Shown here in pieces: positions 45,682 to 53,919 of a stretch of DNA of 54,991 bases. The notes beneath the pieces were generated by a model, which searched no databases, was not told where the DNA came from, and was given only the letters and a program-made list of their open reading frames with translations. A program made the position numbers and the translations under genes. Each line of letters starts with the position of its first letter. Positions within the stretch are counted from its first letter, which is position 1. The DNA comes from Bacteroidales bacterium (GTDB lineage Bacteria; Bacteroidota; Bacteroidia; Bacteroidales; UBA1715): contig JAGCOW010000090.1 in the NCBI GenBank assembly GCA_017642535.1, positions 1 through 54,991 of the forward strand, in the 5' to 3' direction.

Positions 45682-46605
45682 ATGGATTTCAAGAAAATCA
45701 TTATTTCTCTTATTCGCATACTGCTCGGATGCACGTTTGTCTCATCTGCCGTAATGAAGCTGTTTTCGCTCGAAAGCTTTGTATTGTACGTTTATAGTTT
45801 CGGGCTTTTCAGTTATGTAACGACGACCATTCTCGCCCGTTTGCTCATCATCATTGAATTTATGCTCGGCATCGGGCTGATTTTCAAAATTTACTACAAA
45901 TATTCGTGGTGGGGCACGTTCGGAATGTTGGTATTTTTCTCACTTTTTCTGTTATATGTCGCAATTTTTCGAAACGACGAAAACTGTCATTGTTTTGGCG
46001 ATTTCATCGAACTAGACGCATTCCCGTCAATATTCAAAAACGTAATAATGATAGGGCTTTTGCCACTAATACGGAAACAACAGGAAACCATTGGTAACAA
46101 AAGATTGTTTATACTTATTTTGTCAGGATTATCGATTTTGTTTTTAGCATTCTTCGCATTCCCTCCCAATGCACTTTACAACAAAATGTATGGCAACGAT
46201 GACGAACGTTTTAGTCAAGTGGCATATGACAAATACATCCAAGCACCCGAGCTATCAAATTTTCTTGACACAACCCAAAATCAGATTCTCGGTTTAGTTT
46301 CGGCAACGTGCAAGCATTGCAAAGCTGGCAACTCCATAATGCAAGCGATTTTTGAGCAAAATGACTTGGACAAGAATTGCTTCAAAAACTATATTGCTTC
46401 GCCAAATGATTCTATTCTTGCCGTATTCAAGGACACAACAAACACTCAGGAATATCCGTATAGAGCAATACCAATGTTCGTCCTTATAGAAATGAATTAT
46501 GGCTATTTCCCGACCTACGTCTTCATAGAAAAAGGAAAACCTGTAAAAGCAATCAATTACAAGGAAATCAACGAAAATGAGATTGTGGAGTTTTTGAGCG
46601 AATAA
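45682..46605 (+). CDS. MauE/DoxX-type membrane protein fused to a periplasmic thioredoxin-like domain
   Basis: The 307-residue protein has four N-terminal membrane helices typical of MauE/DoxX (RILLGCTFVSSAVMKLFS; ARLLIIIEFMLGIGL), a redox loop NCHCFGD (Cys102, Cys104), and a fifth membrane segment near 145-165. The C-terminal soluble domain has a CxxC in TCKHCKAG (Cys210-Cys213) and a final VFIEKGKPVKAI strand. MauE is linked to disulfide formation or maturation of methylamine dehydrogenase, and the fusion suggests electron transfer between the membrane part and the thioredoxin-like part. It may serve exported Cys-rich proteins. Its stop codon directly abuts that of murF-alr. Confidence 0.85.
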   Translation: MDFKKIIISLIRILLGCTFVSSAVMKLFSLESFVLYVYSFGLFSYVTTTILARLLIIIEFMLGIGLIFKIYYKYSWWGTFGMLVFFSLFLLYVAIFRNDENCHCFGDFIELDAFPSIFKNVIMIGLLPLIRKQQETIGNKRLFILILSGLSILFLAFFAFPPNALYNKMYGNDDERFSQVAYDKYIQAPELSNFLDTTQNQILGLVSATCKHCKAGNSIMQAIFEQNDLDKNCFKNYIASPNDSILAVFKDTTNTQEYPYRAIPMFVLIEMNYGYFPTYVFIEKGKPVKAINYKEINENEIVEFLSE

Positions 46606-49050
46606 CTATTCAAAAACATACACACGTTTCACGCGTCGGTCAATTGACGTCATCACCTCGTATGGTATCGTGCCAATTTTTTCCGCCATTTTGGTAATTG
46701 GCAAATCTTTTCCGAAAAGAATCACCTCGTCGCCCAATTGCACGTCGGGAACGTCGGTTACGTCAATCATAGCGGCATCCATACAGATATTTCCGACAAT
46801 AGGAACCTCCTTACCACGAACCAGAACCGTACCCACGCCATTGCTCAGTTTGCGGTTAAATCCATCGGCGTAACCGATAGGAATAACGGCAATTTTTGAG
46901 TCACGTTTTAAGATTGTTTTGCGAGAGTACCCTACCGAAGTCTTGCTTTTCATTTCGCGTATGCCTGACACAAACGTCTTCAATGTACTAATTGGCTGAC
47001 ACGCTTGTGGGTTAACAAAGCTGATACCGTACAATCCAATTCCCAAACGAACCATATCGTATTGATATTCTCGGAAACGTTCTATACCAGCCGAGTTCAA
47101 TATATGTCGCATAATCGGATATGGGAATGCCTTCATTATTTGCGTTGACATTTTCTCAAACAAACCAAGTTGTTCCATTGTAAAGGAATCAAATTGTGGA
47201 TCGTCGCTACCTACCAAGTGAGAGAAAATAGAAGCTACTGTACAGTTTGGAATGGTTTGTAATTCGGCAATCAATTCGGTAATCTGCTGTGGCTGAAAAC
47301 CATAACGAGCCATTCCCGTATCCATTTTCAAATGAATTGGGAACGTTTTGTTGGGATACATCGCACATAACTGCTTGTATTCATCGAGAACGGCAAAATT
47401 GTGGATATTCGGCTCCAAACCGTAATCATACAATTTCGACAACATTCCATACTCTGGATTCATCACCATGATAGGTACGGTGATTCCCGAATTACGAAGT
47501 TCCACTCCCTCGTCAACAAAGGCAACTGCAAGGTAATCGACCTTATTATGTTGCAAAATGTTAGCTATTTCGTACGAACCATTTCCATAGCACGATGCCT
47601 TTACCATAATCACGATTTTCGTCTTGGGATTCAGGCATGAACGGAAATAGTTCAAGTTATGTACAATCGCGTTCAGATTGACTTCGAGCACCGTTTGATG
47701 TGCTTGCGACTGCAACTGGTCAACCACGCGTTCAAATTCAAATTCACGAGCTCCTTTTAATAAAATCGTTTCGTTTTGGAACGCAAATTCGTGCAACTTT
47801 GGCAACAATGCATCGGTTGATTTAAAGTAATGTCCCGCAGGCAAGAATTTCTTCAGATATTTTGAAATGTCTTTTCCCACGCCAATTACACGAGTAATGG
47901 AGTATTCACGAATCATATCGGCAATGCTTGAATACAATTCGTCGAAATTCATACCCGTCTGCTTCACATCCGACAACAGCAATGTTTTTGTCGTATTCTT
48001 ATGTTGCTGACTGAGATATTGCAAAGCAATTTTAACACTTTGAAAATCAGAGTTATAACTATCGTTTATCAATACGCAGTTGTTTCGTCCCGAAATTTGT
48101 TCCAAACGCATAGCCACGCTTGGCAATTCCTTGAACAATGCCAAATCAACTGCCACGCCAAGCACTTGAATCGCATAGAAACAGTGAACGGCATTTTCTA
48201 TGGAAGCCGTATCACAAAATGGTATTTCAAAAGAATATTTCTTCTTGTTCCATTGGGCGGTAATAGTCGTCACACCATTATTTGACGCGTACGTCACACG
48301 ATTCTTCGCTTTTTCAGAAAATCCCCACGCAACCAGATTTGCCGACAGTTTTTTTGCTTCCTTGTCAATTGGTTCATAATCAGAGCAATAAATCAATGTT
48401 TCAACCGATTGAAACAATTGCATTTTTTCAGCCACCTTTTGTTCTATTGACGAAAAATGTTGCTGATGTGCATCACCAATGTTGGAGAAAATACCTATAG
48501 TCGGCTGAATCATCGCTTGCAAACGAGTCATTTCGCCCACTTCGGAAATTCCCGCCTCGATGATACCATATTTGAAATTTTTGTCGAGCAACATAAGTGA
48601 AAGAGGCACACCAAGTTGCGAATTGAAACTTCGCGGCGAGCGCACAACCGAAGTTGATTGTTTCATCAAGAAATACAGCCATTCCTTAATGATAGTTTTT
48701 CCGTTACTTCCCGTAATGGCAAGCACTGGGTTGGCGAACGACTTACGGTAATGTGCCATAAGCGACTGGAACGCCGTTAGAACTGAATCAGATACAATAT
48801 AATTTGCGTCGGGAAATAGAGGATATTGTTCGCCTTTTTGTACCCAGAAATTTCGGCAACCCTTTTCGTGCATATCGGCAATGTATTCATGCCCATTGCG
48901 ATGTTTTCCCTTGATAGCCAAGAAGATGGCAGAAATCTCGTCGAACGAGGTTCTGCTGTCAGTTTGAATCTTTGTGATTTTTAAATTACCATTGCCTTCG
49001 CACGTAGAATTTGTGATAGAAGCAATTTCAGATAACGAAAATTGGAACAT
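46606..49050 (-). CDS. murF-alr: Fused MurF ligase / alanine racemase
   Basis: One 814-residue polypeptide makes and adds D-Ala. The N-terminal half (to about 440) is MurF, which adds D-Ala-D-Ala to the UDP-MurNAc tripeptide, with the ATP loop GSNGKT (114-119, Lys118) and NDSYNSDFQSVKIAL. The C-terminal half is a PLP alanine racemase with MVKASCYGNGSYE (PLP Lys484), SVGYSRKT (catalytic Tyr708) and GNICMDAAMIDVTD. The fusion is characteristic of Bacteroidota. The PLP motif reads KASCYGNG where most racemases have KADAYGHG. The gene starts 3 nt after the phosphatase stop, so the two form an operon. Confidence 0.95.
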   Translation of the reverse strand: MFQFSLSEIASITNSTCEGNGNLKITKIQTDSRTSFDEISAIFLAIKGKHRNGHEYIADMHEKGCRNFWVQKGEQYPLFPDANYIVSDSVLTAFQSLMAHYRKSFANPVLAITGSNGKTIIKEWLYFLMKQSTSVVRSPRSFNSQLGVPLSLMLLDKNFKYGIIEAGISEVGEMTRLQAMIQPTIGIFSNIGDAHQQHFSSIEQKVAEKMQLFQSVETLIYCSDYEPIDKEAKKLSANLVAWGFSEKAKNRVTYASNNGVTTITAQWNKKKYSFEIPFCDTASIENAVHCFYAIQVLGVAVDLALFKELPSVAMRLEQISGRNNCVLINDSYNSDFQSVKIALQYLSQQHKNTTKTLLLSDVKQTGMNFDELYSSIADMIREYSITRVIGVGKDISKYLKKFLPAGHYFKSTDALLPKLHEFAFQNETILLKGAREFEFERVVDQLQSQAHQTVLEVNLNAIVHNLNYFRSCLNPKTKIVIMVKASCYGNGSYEIANILQHNKVDYLAVAFVDEGVELRNSGITVPIMVMNPEYGMLSKLYDYGLEPNIHNFAVLDEYKQLCAMYPNKTFPIHLKMDTGMARYGFQPQQITELIAELQTIPNCTVASIFSHLVGSDDPQFDSFTMEQLGLFEKMSTQIMKAFPYPIMRHILNSAGIERFREYQYDMVRLGIGLYGISFVNPQACQPISTLKTFVSGIREMKSKTSVGYSRKTILKRDSKIAVIPIGYADGFNRKLSNGVGTVLVRGKEVPIVGNICMDAAMIDVTDVPDVQLGDEVILFGKDLPITKMAEKIGTIPYEVMTSIDRRVKRVYVFE

Positions 49051-49053
49051 ATT

Positions 49054-51405
49054 TTAAACTCTATAACCAATAACCAAGACGTCGTCAACTTGTTCAGTGT
49101 TACCTTTTTCTATCCAATCAACCAACTCGTGGTCTAACAGTTCACGCTGTTCGCTCATTGGCGACTCATATATATTTACAAATACTTGTTTCAATCGTTT
49201 AATCATGAACTTCTTGCCCTTCTCACCACCAAACTGGTCTTGGAAACCGTCGGAGAACGTGTAGAGCGTATCGCCCGGCTTCAATGTGATGCAATATTCC
49301 TCAAACGGAACCATTTCTGGATAGATTGCAATTGGTTGCTTACCGCCTGCCACTTGAATAATATGGTATGTTTCTCCGTTTGTTTCCGAAATAAATTCCT
49401 GAATTTTCACGCGGTCATCTTCTGGCACTTCGCCTTCAATAAAATCTTTACGGACAAGTATCAACGGGTTGTTTGCACCTGCAAAACGAAGTTGACGGGT
49501 TTCTTCGTCGAACATCCACATAGCCAAGTCCATACCGTCTTTTTGTTCGCCGGCGGCACCTGTTTGTTTCAATGCCTTGATAATATTTTCACGAAGCTTG
49601 TTGAGAATCTCGCCAGCATGGATGTCGGGCATAGTCGGGTCGTTGATGATTTCGTTCAAGAACGCAGTTCCCAACATACTCATGAATGCTCCTGGCACAC
49701 CGTGACCAGTACAGTCGGCGGCAACGGCGATTTTCCACTGTGCTTTTTTACCTATCCAATAATAGTCACCACTTACAATATCACGTGGTTTGAACAAAAT
49801 AAACCGATGATCGTGGAACAAATCTTCAACCAATTCCGGACGCGGCAAGATGGCAGTCTGGATTCGACTTGCATAATGGATACTATCCAAGATGTTCTTT
49901 TGTTGAACTTCGATTTGTTCCTTTTGTGCCGTAACCTCATCGCGTTGCCGCTCGATTTCTTGACTTTGCTTCAAGATCATATCATTCTGTTCGGCAAGTT
50001 TTTTGTTCGATTTACGGACTTGAATCAACAAGTAAACCACGAATATCAAGAATATGGCAATCAAGATTGACGCACCCACCATAATCAAGAAACGTTTCCG
50101 CAAGGCATCCTGCTCACGGCTCATAAGTTCCTGACGTTCTTTTGCTGCTGCAATCTCCTGATCTTTCAACTCTGATCCATAACGGGCGTTCAATTGATTT
50201 ATCTGACGTTCCACATCGTGTTTACGCAACGTGTCGTGCATGTCCACATAGCGTTCATAGTACCGCAACGCACCTTGATAGTCACTCAAAGAATCAAGGG
50301 TTCGAGCCATATCGCGATACCACATGAATTCCTTTTCCAAATAATTTCCTTCGATGATACGAGGATACACTTTGAGGAAGTATTCTTTGGATTTCTCAAA
50401 CTCTCCCTTTTTCTGATACATCATTGCATATCCGTTCTCAATAGCAATAATGTCGCTGATATAATTCTTCGCCAACGCAATTTTATACGCATCGTCGAAA
50501 TATTTTTTTGACATTCTCCAATCGGAAATCATCATATAGGTAAGACCCAAATTACAACGAGTTCTTACAATATTCAAAGAATCCTTCAACTCTTCGTAGA
50601 TGGTCGCAGCTTGCTGATAATAATAGAACGCCGAGTCCATATGTTGATACTTGGTGACAACGCCTTGGCGATTAAAGCCAGAATAGATTGCCGCCATATT
50701 TTGCATAACGTTAGCCACTTCGCCTTTATTACCCAACGATTTCTGCAACTCCATGGCCTTGCGGTCATATTCAAGAGCCATTTCGAAGTTTTCCAACGTA
50801 TAATAAATTCCTGCTATATTCGTCCAACACGAGGCAACTCCCGATTTAAAATCACATTCGTCGAAACATTTACTCGCATTCAAATAATGTTGTAGCGATT
50901 CTTCCGTTCTACCAAGGTTTTGATAGATATTGCCCGCTTGCAAATAGCCAATACCTGTACCACGAACATAGTTTGCTTTCTTACCCGCCTCGATTGCCTC
51001 GTTGGCATATTGACTACCTTCAAGGTTCTTGCCCGTTGACCAACAAACACTTGCCATCTGACAAAGTGCCTTGTTCAACCCTTTCCAATAATTTCCTGCC
51101 CTCGCCTTGTCTGCCGAACGTGTAAAATTTGCCATGACGGAATCGTTAATACCCATCATCATATATAATTTGGCAAGTTCGTAATATACATCGGCAGATT
51201 TGTTCTTCAAATTATACGTTTTGGCCGTTTCCAAACCTTTATTATAATAATGAAGGATGGAATCAAGGTTTCCCACGGCATAAAAATCCTGTGCTTTGTT
51301 AACACATTCGTCCACAACCGACGCCTTGGACGAATCTACCACTTGTGCATTCACAAACGAGCACAAGGAAAGTAATAGAGATAGTATAAAAACCTTCTTT
51401 TTCAT
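49054..51405 (-). CDS. TPR-membrane sensor with SpoIIE/PP2C-type serine phosphatase domain
   Basis: The 783-residue protein has a signal peptide (MKKKVFILSLLLSLCSFVNA), a periplasmic TPR array (about 25-400: ALEYDRKAMELQKSLGNKGE and similar), one membrane span (about 436-460), a coiled coil, and a cytoplasmic SpoIIE-type phosphatase domain (about 540-783). The linker DSIHYASRIQTAILP precedes LFKPRDIVSGDYYW, AADCTGHGVPGAFMSMLG and LYTFSDGFQDQFGG, which contain the metal-binding Asp. It should dephosphorylate a Ser/Thr target such as an anti-sigma antagonist in response to an envelope signal. ATG 51405 is preferred over GTG 51411, which overlaps the -7 box. It is in an operon with murF-alr. Confidence 0.92.
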   Translation of the reverse strand: MKKKVFILSLLLSLCSFVNAQVVDSSKASVVDECVNKAQDFYAVGNLDSILHYYNKGLETAKTYNLKNKSADVYYELAKLYMMMGINDSVMANFTRSADKARAGNYWKGLNKALCQMASVCWSTGKNLEGSQYANEAIEAGKKANYVRGTGIGYLQAGNIYQNLGRTEESLQHYLNASKCFDECDFKSGVASCWTNIAGIYYTLENFEMALEYDRKAMELQKSLGNKGEVANVMQNMAAIYSGFNRQGVVTKYQHMDSAFYYYQQAATIYEELKDSLNIVRTRCNLGLTYMMISDWRMSKKYFDDAYKIALAKNYISDIIAIENGYAMMYQKKGEFEKSKEYFLKVYPRIIEGNYLEKEFMWYRDMARTLDSLSDYQGALRYYERYVDMHDTLRKHDVERQINQLNARYGSELKDQEIAAAKERQELMSREQDALRKRFLIMVGASILIAIFLIFVVYLLIQVRKSNKKLAEQNDMILKQSQEIERQRDEVTAQKEQIEVQQKNILDSIHYASRIQTAILPRPELVEDLFHDHRFILFKPRDIVSGDYYWIGKKAQWKIAVAADCTGHGVPGAFMSMLGTAFLNEIINDPTMPDIHAGEILNKLRENIIKALKQTGAAGEQKDGMDLAMWMFDEETRQLRFAGANNPLILVRKDFIEGEVPEDDRVKIQEFISETNGETYHIIQVAGGKQPIAIYPEMVPFEEYCITLKPGDTLYTFSDGFQDQFGGEKGKKFMIKRLKQVFVNIYESPMSEQRELLDHELVDWIEKGNTEQVDDVLVIGYRV

Positions 51406-51410
51406 CTTCA

Positions 51411-51418
51411 CAAAGATA
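51411..51418 (-). promoter_or_regulatory. -7 box (TATCTTTG) for the phosphatase/murF-alr operon
   Basis: On the minus strand TATCTTTG ends 5 nt before the ATG at 51405. A GTG start at 51411 would lie inside the box. The mRNA is predicted to be leaderless. Confidence 0.6.
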
Positions 51419-51524
51419 CAAAAACAATGAAACTATTTCTAAAATATTCGAAATTCAATTAACAAGATTATTAACAATTTGAATAGAAATTTCACTTTTT
51501 TGAAACACGTTTCTAAATAATTTC

Positions 51525-51532
51525 TACCTTTG
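51525..51532 (+). promoter_or_regulatory. -7 box (TACCTTTG) for rocD, with a possible -33 TTTG
   Basis: Exact TAnnTTTG match 40 nt upstream of the ATG at 51573. A TTTG at 51499-51502 lies 22 nt upstream, close to the reported -33 spacing. Confidence 0.7.
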
Positions 51533-51572
51533 GCACGTAAAAAATAAAGTTTAATCCATAAATAATAATACA

Positions 51573-52790
51573 ATGACTCAGCAAGATTACATGGACAGAG
51601 AGCTTAAGTATGGCGCTCACAACTACCATCCGCTCCCTGTAGTTTTGGCGAAAGGCGAAGGTGTGTATGTATGGGACACCGACGGCAAACGCTATTATGA
51701 TTATCTGTCTGCATATTCAGCAGTAAATCAAGGACATTGCCACCCAAAAATCGTAAAGGCAATGGTTGACCAAGCACAAAAAATCTCCCTTACTTCGCGT
51801 GCGTTTTTCAACGATACACTTGGCGAATATGAGGAATTTGCAACTAAATTCTTTGGCTACGACAAATTGTTGCCAATGAACACTGGTGCCGAAGGTGACG
51901 AAACTGCATTGAAACTTGCTCGTCGTTGGGGTGTTGTAAAGAAAGGTATTCCTAACGATGAAGTAAAAATCATCTGCTGCGAAGGAAACTTCCACGGAAG
52001 AACTATCTCTATCATTTCAATGTCAATCGACCCTGAATCGTATGCGAACTACGGTCCGCTTACTCCTGGTTTCATCAAAGTTCCTTACGACGATGTTGAC
52101 GCTCTTGCAAAAGTTCTTGAAAAAGAAGGCGACAAAGTTGCAGGTTTCTTGGTAGAACCTATTCAAGGTGAAGCTGGCGTATATGTTCCTCACGATGGTT
52201 ATTTGAAAAAATGCTACGATTTGTGTAAAAAACACAACGTACTTTTTATTGCCGACGAAGTTCAGACTGGTTTGGCCCGTACAGGTAAAATGCTTTGCTG
52301 CGACCACGAAGGCGTTCGTCCTGACATTCTTATCTTGGGTAAGGCAATCAGTGGTGGTATGTTGCCAGTTTCTGCTGTTTTGGCTGACGACGACATTATG
52401 TTGAACATCAAACCGGGCGAACACGGTTCTACTTACGGTGGAAACCCAATTGCTGCAAAAGTTGCCATCGCTGCACTTTCAGTTTTGAAAGACGAAAAAT
52501 TGGCCGAAAACGCTGAACGTCTTGGAAAAATCTTCCGTGACGAATTGAATTCTTTCCAACACCCAATGAAGAAATTGGTTCGTGGTAAAGGTTTGTTGAA
52601 CGCCGTTATTATTGAACCACACAACGGAAAGAAAGCTTGGGATTTCTGCTTGGCATTGCGCGACAACGGATTGTTGGCAAAACCAACTCACGAACACATC
52701 ATCCGTTTTGCTCCTCCACTTGTTATCAACGAGGAACAACTTCGCGATAGTATCGAAATCATTAAGAAAACATTCAAACAATTTGAATAA
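51573..52790 (+). CDS. rocD: Ornithine aminotransferase
   Basis: The 405-residue class-III PLP transaminase converts ornithine and 2-oxoglutarate to glutamate-5-semialdehyde and glutamate. It has [19 protein letters not shown] and [20 protein letters not shown] near the start, [13 protein letters not shown], the PLP-ring-binding [13 protein letters not shown], and [19 protein letters not shown] with Schiff-base Lys257. The N-terminal YGAHNYHPL is diagnostic for OAT over acetylornithine transaminases. It stands alone, with its own -7 box and a strong terminator. Confidence 0.96.
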   Translation: MTQQDYMDRELKYGAHNYHPLPVVLAKGEGVYVWDTDGKRYYDYLSAYSAVNQGHCHPKIVKAMVDQAQKISLTSRAFFNDTLGEYEEFATKFFGYDKLLPMNTGAEGDETALKLARRWGVVKKGIPNDEVKIICCEGNFHGRTISIISMSIDPESYANYGPLTPGFIKVPYDDVDALAKVLEKEGDKVAGFLVEPIQGEAGVYVPHDGYLKKCYDLCKKHNVLFIADEVQTGLARTGKMLCCDHEGVRPDILILGKAISGGMLPVSAVLADDDIMLNIKPGEHGSTYGGNPIAAKVAIAALSVLKDEKLAENAERLGKIFRDELNSFQHPMKKLVRGKGLLNAVIIEPHNGKKAWDFCLALRDNGLLAKPTHEHIIRFAPPLVINEEQLRDSIEIIKKTFKQFE

Positions 52791-52793
52791 CAG

Positions 52794-52823
52794 AAAAGAG
52801 GACCAAATGGTCCTCTTTTTTTT
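52794..52823 (+). terminator. Strong rho-independent terminator of rocD
   Basis: AAAAGAGGACCA (52794-52805) and TGGTCCTCTTTT (52808-52819) form a perfect 12-bp stem with the loop tip AA, followed by more T. It starts 4 nt after the stop. Confidence 0.92.
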
Positions 52824-53202
52824 GCTTCTTCTCTCTTTTCTTTTCCCCATCTGCCTCGTCATTCCGACCGAAGGGAGGAATTTGTTTGTGTTTTGAACCG
52901 GTCGAAATTTTCGACCAGTTGCTGATTATCAGAGCGTTGCAGGGTTTTCGTTCCATTTCTTTCGGCGGCGAAAGAAACGGAACCCAAAGAAAGGCCGCCG
53001 ACGGACTTATCTGGCTAAAAATCAATTGCGTTCCGCTAAATGAGTTGAAGTGCCACAATATCGTATGACAAGGATTCTCATTTTAAGGCACCAACTCATT
53101 TTTAACGCTTCACTCCATTGATTTTCTATACGCCAGCCAACTCAGTCGGAAGGTCGTGCTAACAAGCATTTTCGTTTTGTAAAAAATTACAAATCGTGGA
53201 AT
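52824..53202. repeat. Cluster of palindromic, dispersed-repeat-like sequences; no gene
   Basis: This 379-nt stretch has no credible gene. It holds GTCATTCCGACCGAAGGGAG (from 52858), which resembles the TCATTCCGA(G/C)CG..GAGGAA repeats scattered through many bacterial genomes. It also has a 25-bp imperfect palindrome (52896-52920) with arms AAC-GGTCGAAA / TTTCGACC-GTT. A stem-loop at 52950-52983 has TTTCTTTCG and CGAAAGAAA around GCGG, extended by GTTCC/GGAAC. A GCCGCCG at 52994-53000 can pair instead with CGGCGGC at 52963-52969, so two folds compete. A 60-codon ORF here has no coding character. Confidence 0.7.
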
Positions 53203-53490
53203 TTACACCACCACATTTTTAATCTCAGCAATATCTGCTTTGATTTGGGCAATGTCTGAAGAAAGCTGGCGAAAATCGGCGGATGTGTCGTCTTGCACCA
53301 ACGAGGAAACAGGAACTTTTAGGATTTGGGCTATCTGAAGCAGGCGATTGAAAGATATATCGGATTTGCCTTGTTCAATACGGGAGTAGGATGTGTTTGT
53401 TATATCCAATTCAAAAGCAACGTCCTCTTGTGTTAACCGTAAGGCGTGACGTGCAATTGCAATATTTTTCCCTAATTGTTTCAAATCCAT
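53203..53490 (-). CDS. XRE-family transcriptional regulator with C-terminal coiled coil
   Basis: The 95-residue protein has a Cro/C1-type HTH (about 8-65: LGKNIAIARHALRLTQEDVA, then TNTSYSRIEQGKS and FNRLLQIAQILKV) and a short C-terminal heptad-like tail (QLSSDIAQIKADIAEIKNVV) likely to dimerise. It is divergent from the small protein at 53626, separated by 135 nt with inverted repeats, and may control that promoter. It could also be the antitoxin half of a two-gene system, but no toxin is recognisable beside it. A loose -7-like TAGTCTTTG lies on the minus strand about 15 nt before its ATG. Confidence 0.85.
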   Translation of the reverse strand: MDLKQLGKNIAIARHALRLTQEDVAFELDITNTSYSRIEQGKSDISFNRLLQIAQILKVPVSSLVQDDTSADFRQLSSDIAQIKADIAEIKNVVV

Positions 53491-53576
53491 AGTTGTAAAA
53501 TTATCAAAGACTATATATTATATATTGTAGTGTAACTATGAATTATTTGTATTTTAACAATAAATTTATTTGCTTC

Positions 53577-53616
53577 TTTAAAGTTTAACTACTATTTTTG
53601 TACTCGAAACTTTAAA
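53577..53616. promoter_or_regulatory. Perfect 10-bp inverted repeat bracketing a promoter
   Basis: TTTAAAGTTT (53577-53586) and its exact complement AAACTTTAAA (53607-53616) flank the -7 box at 53593-53600, leaving a 20-nt spacer. The ATG of the small protein is 10 nt downstream. The layout fits a dimeric repressor operator; the divergent XRE regulator is the obvious candidate (inference). Confidence 0.6.
53593..53600 (+). promoter_or_regulatory. -7 box (TATTTTTG) for the small protein / YD-repeat pair
   Basis: Exact TAnnTTTG match 25 nt upstream of the ATG at 53626, inside the inverted repeat. Confidence 0.6.
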
Positions 53617-53625
53617 TATGAAATT

Positions 53626-53919
53626 ATGACTGAAAAAAATTTGGATTTAAACATAGCTATCGCACTTGAAATTATTCGCGAGTTGCCTCAAACTTTTAAT
53701 TCTCATGATTTCATAAAAAACTATGCAAAGAAAACCGAGGGGCAATACATTAAAGAGCTGTATTCTTATGGTAGTTTCCAATATTATCATGCCCAAATAG
53801 GAAGGATACTGTTAAAATTAAGTATGGATGGTACCTTGCCCATTATAAAAATCAAAGAAATCGAAGATGAAAGCGTGTTTGGATATAATGATAAAATAGC
53901 AGAATGGAGAAAAAAATAA
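53626..53919 (+). CDS. Small 97-residue protein, possible winged-helix, unknown function
   Basis: I do not recognise a named family. The protein begins MTEKNLDLNIAIALEIIREL and continues TFNSHDFIKNYAKKTEGQYI, then YYHAQIGRILLKLSMDG and IIKIKEI. The helix-helix-strand pattern with HAQIGRIL resembles small winged-helix DNA-binding domains, but this is only an impression. It ends in a basic AEWRKK. The next gene starts inside its last codons (16-bp overlap), so the two are translated together. No signal peptide is seen. Confidence 0.65.
   Translation: MTEKNLDLNIAIALEIIRELPQTFNSHDFIKNYAKKTEGQYIKELYSYGSFQYYHAQIGRILLKLSMDGTLPIIKIKEIEDESVFGYNDKIAEWRKK

Noticed and set aside
49186..50070. 294-codon plus-strand ORF opposite the phosphatase gene
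   Set aside because: It is a mirror of the well-supported SpoIIE phosphatase coding region and has no recognisable domain, signal or promoter.
52886..53068. 60-codon plus-strand ORF in the palindrome cluster
   Set aside because: It spans the repeats and hairpins, has no promoter box, and its FGGERNGT segment is the translation of the stem-loop itself.
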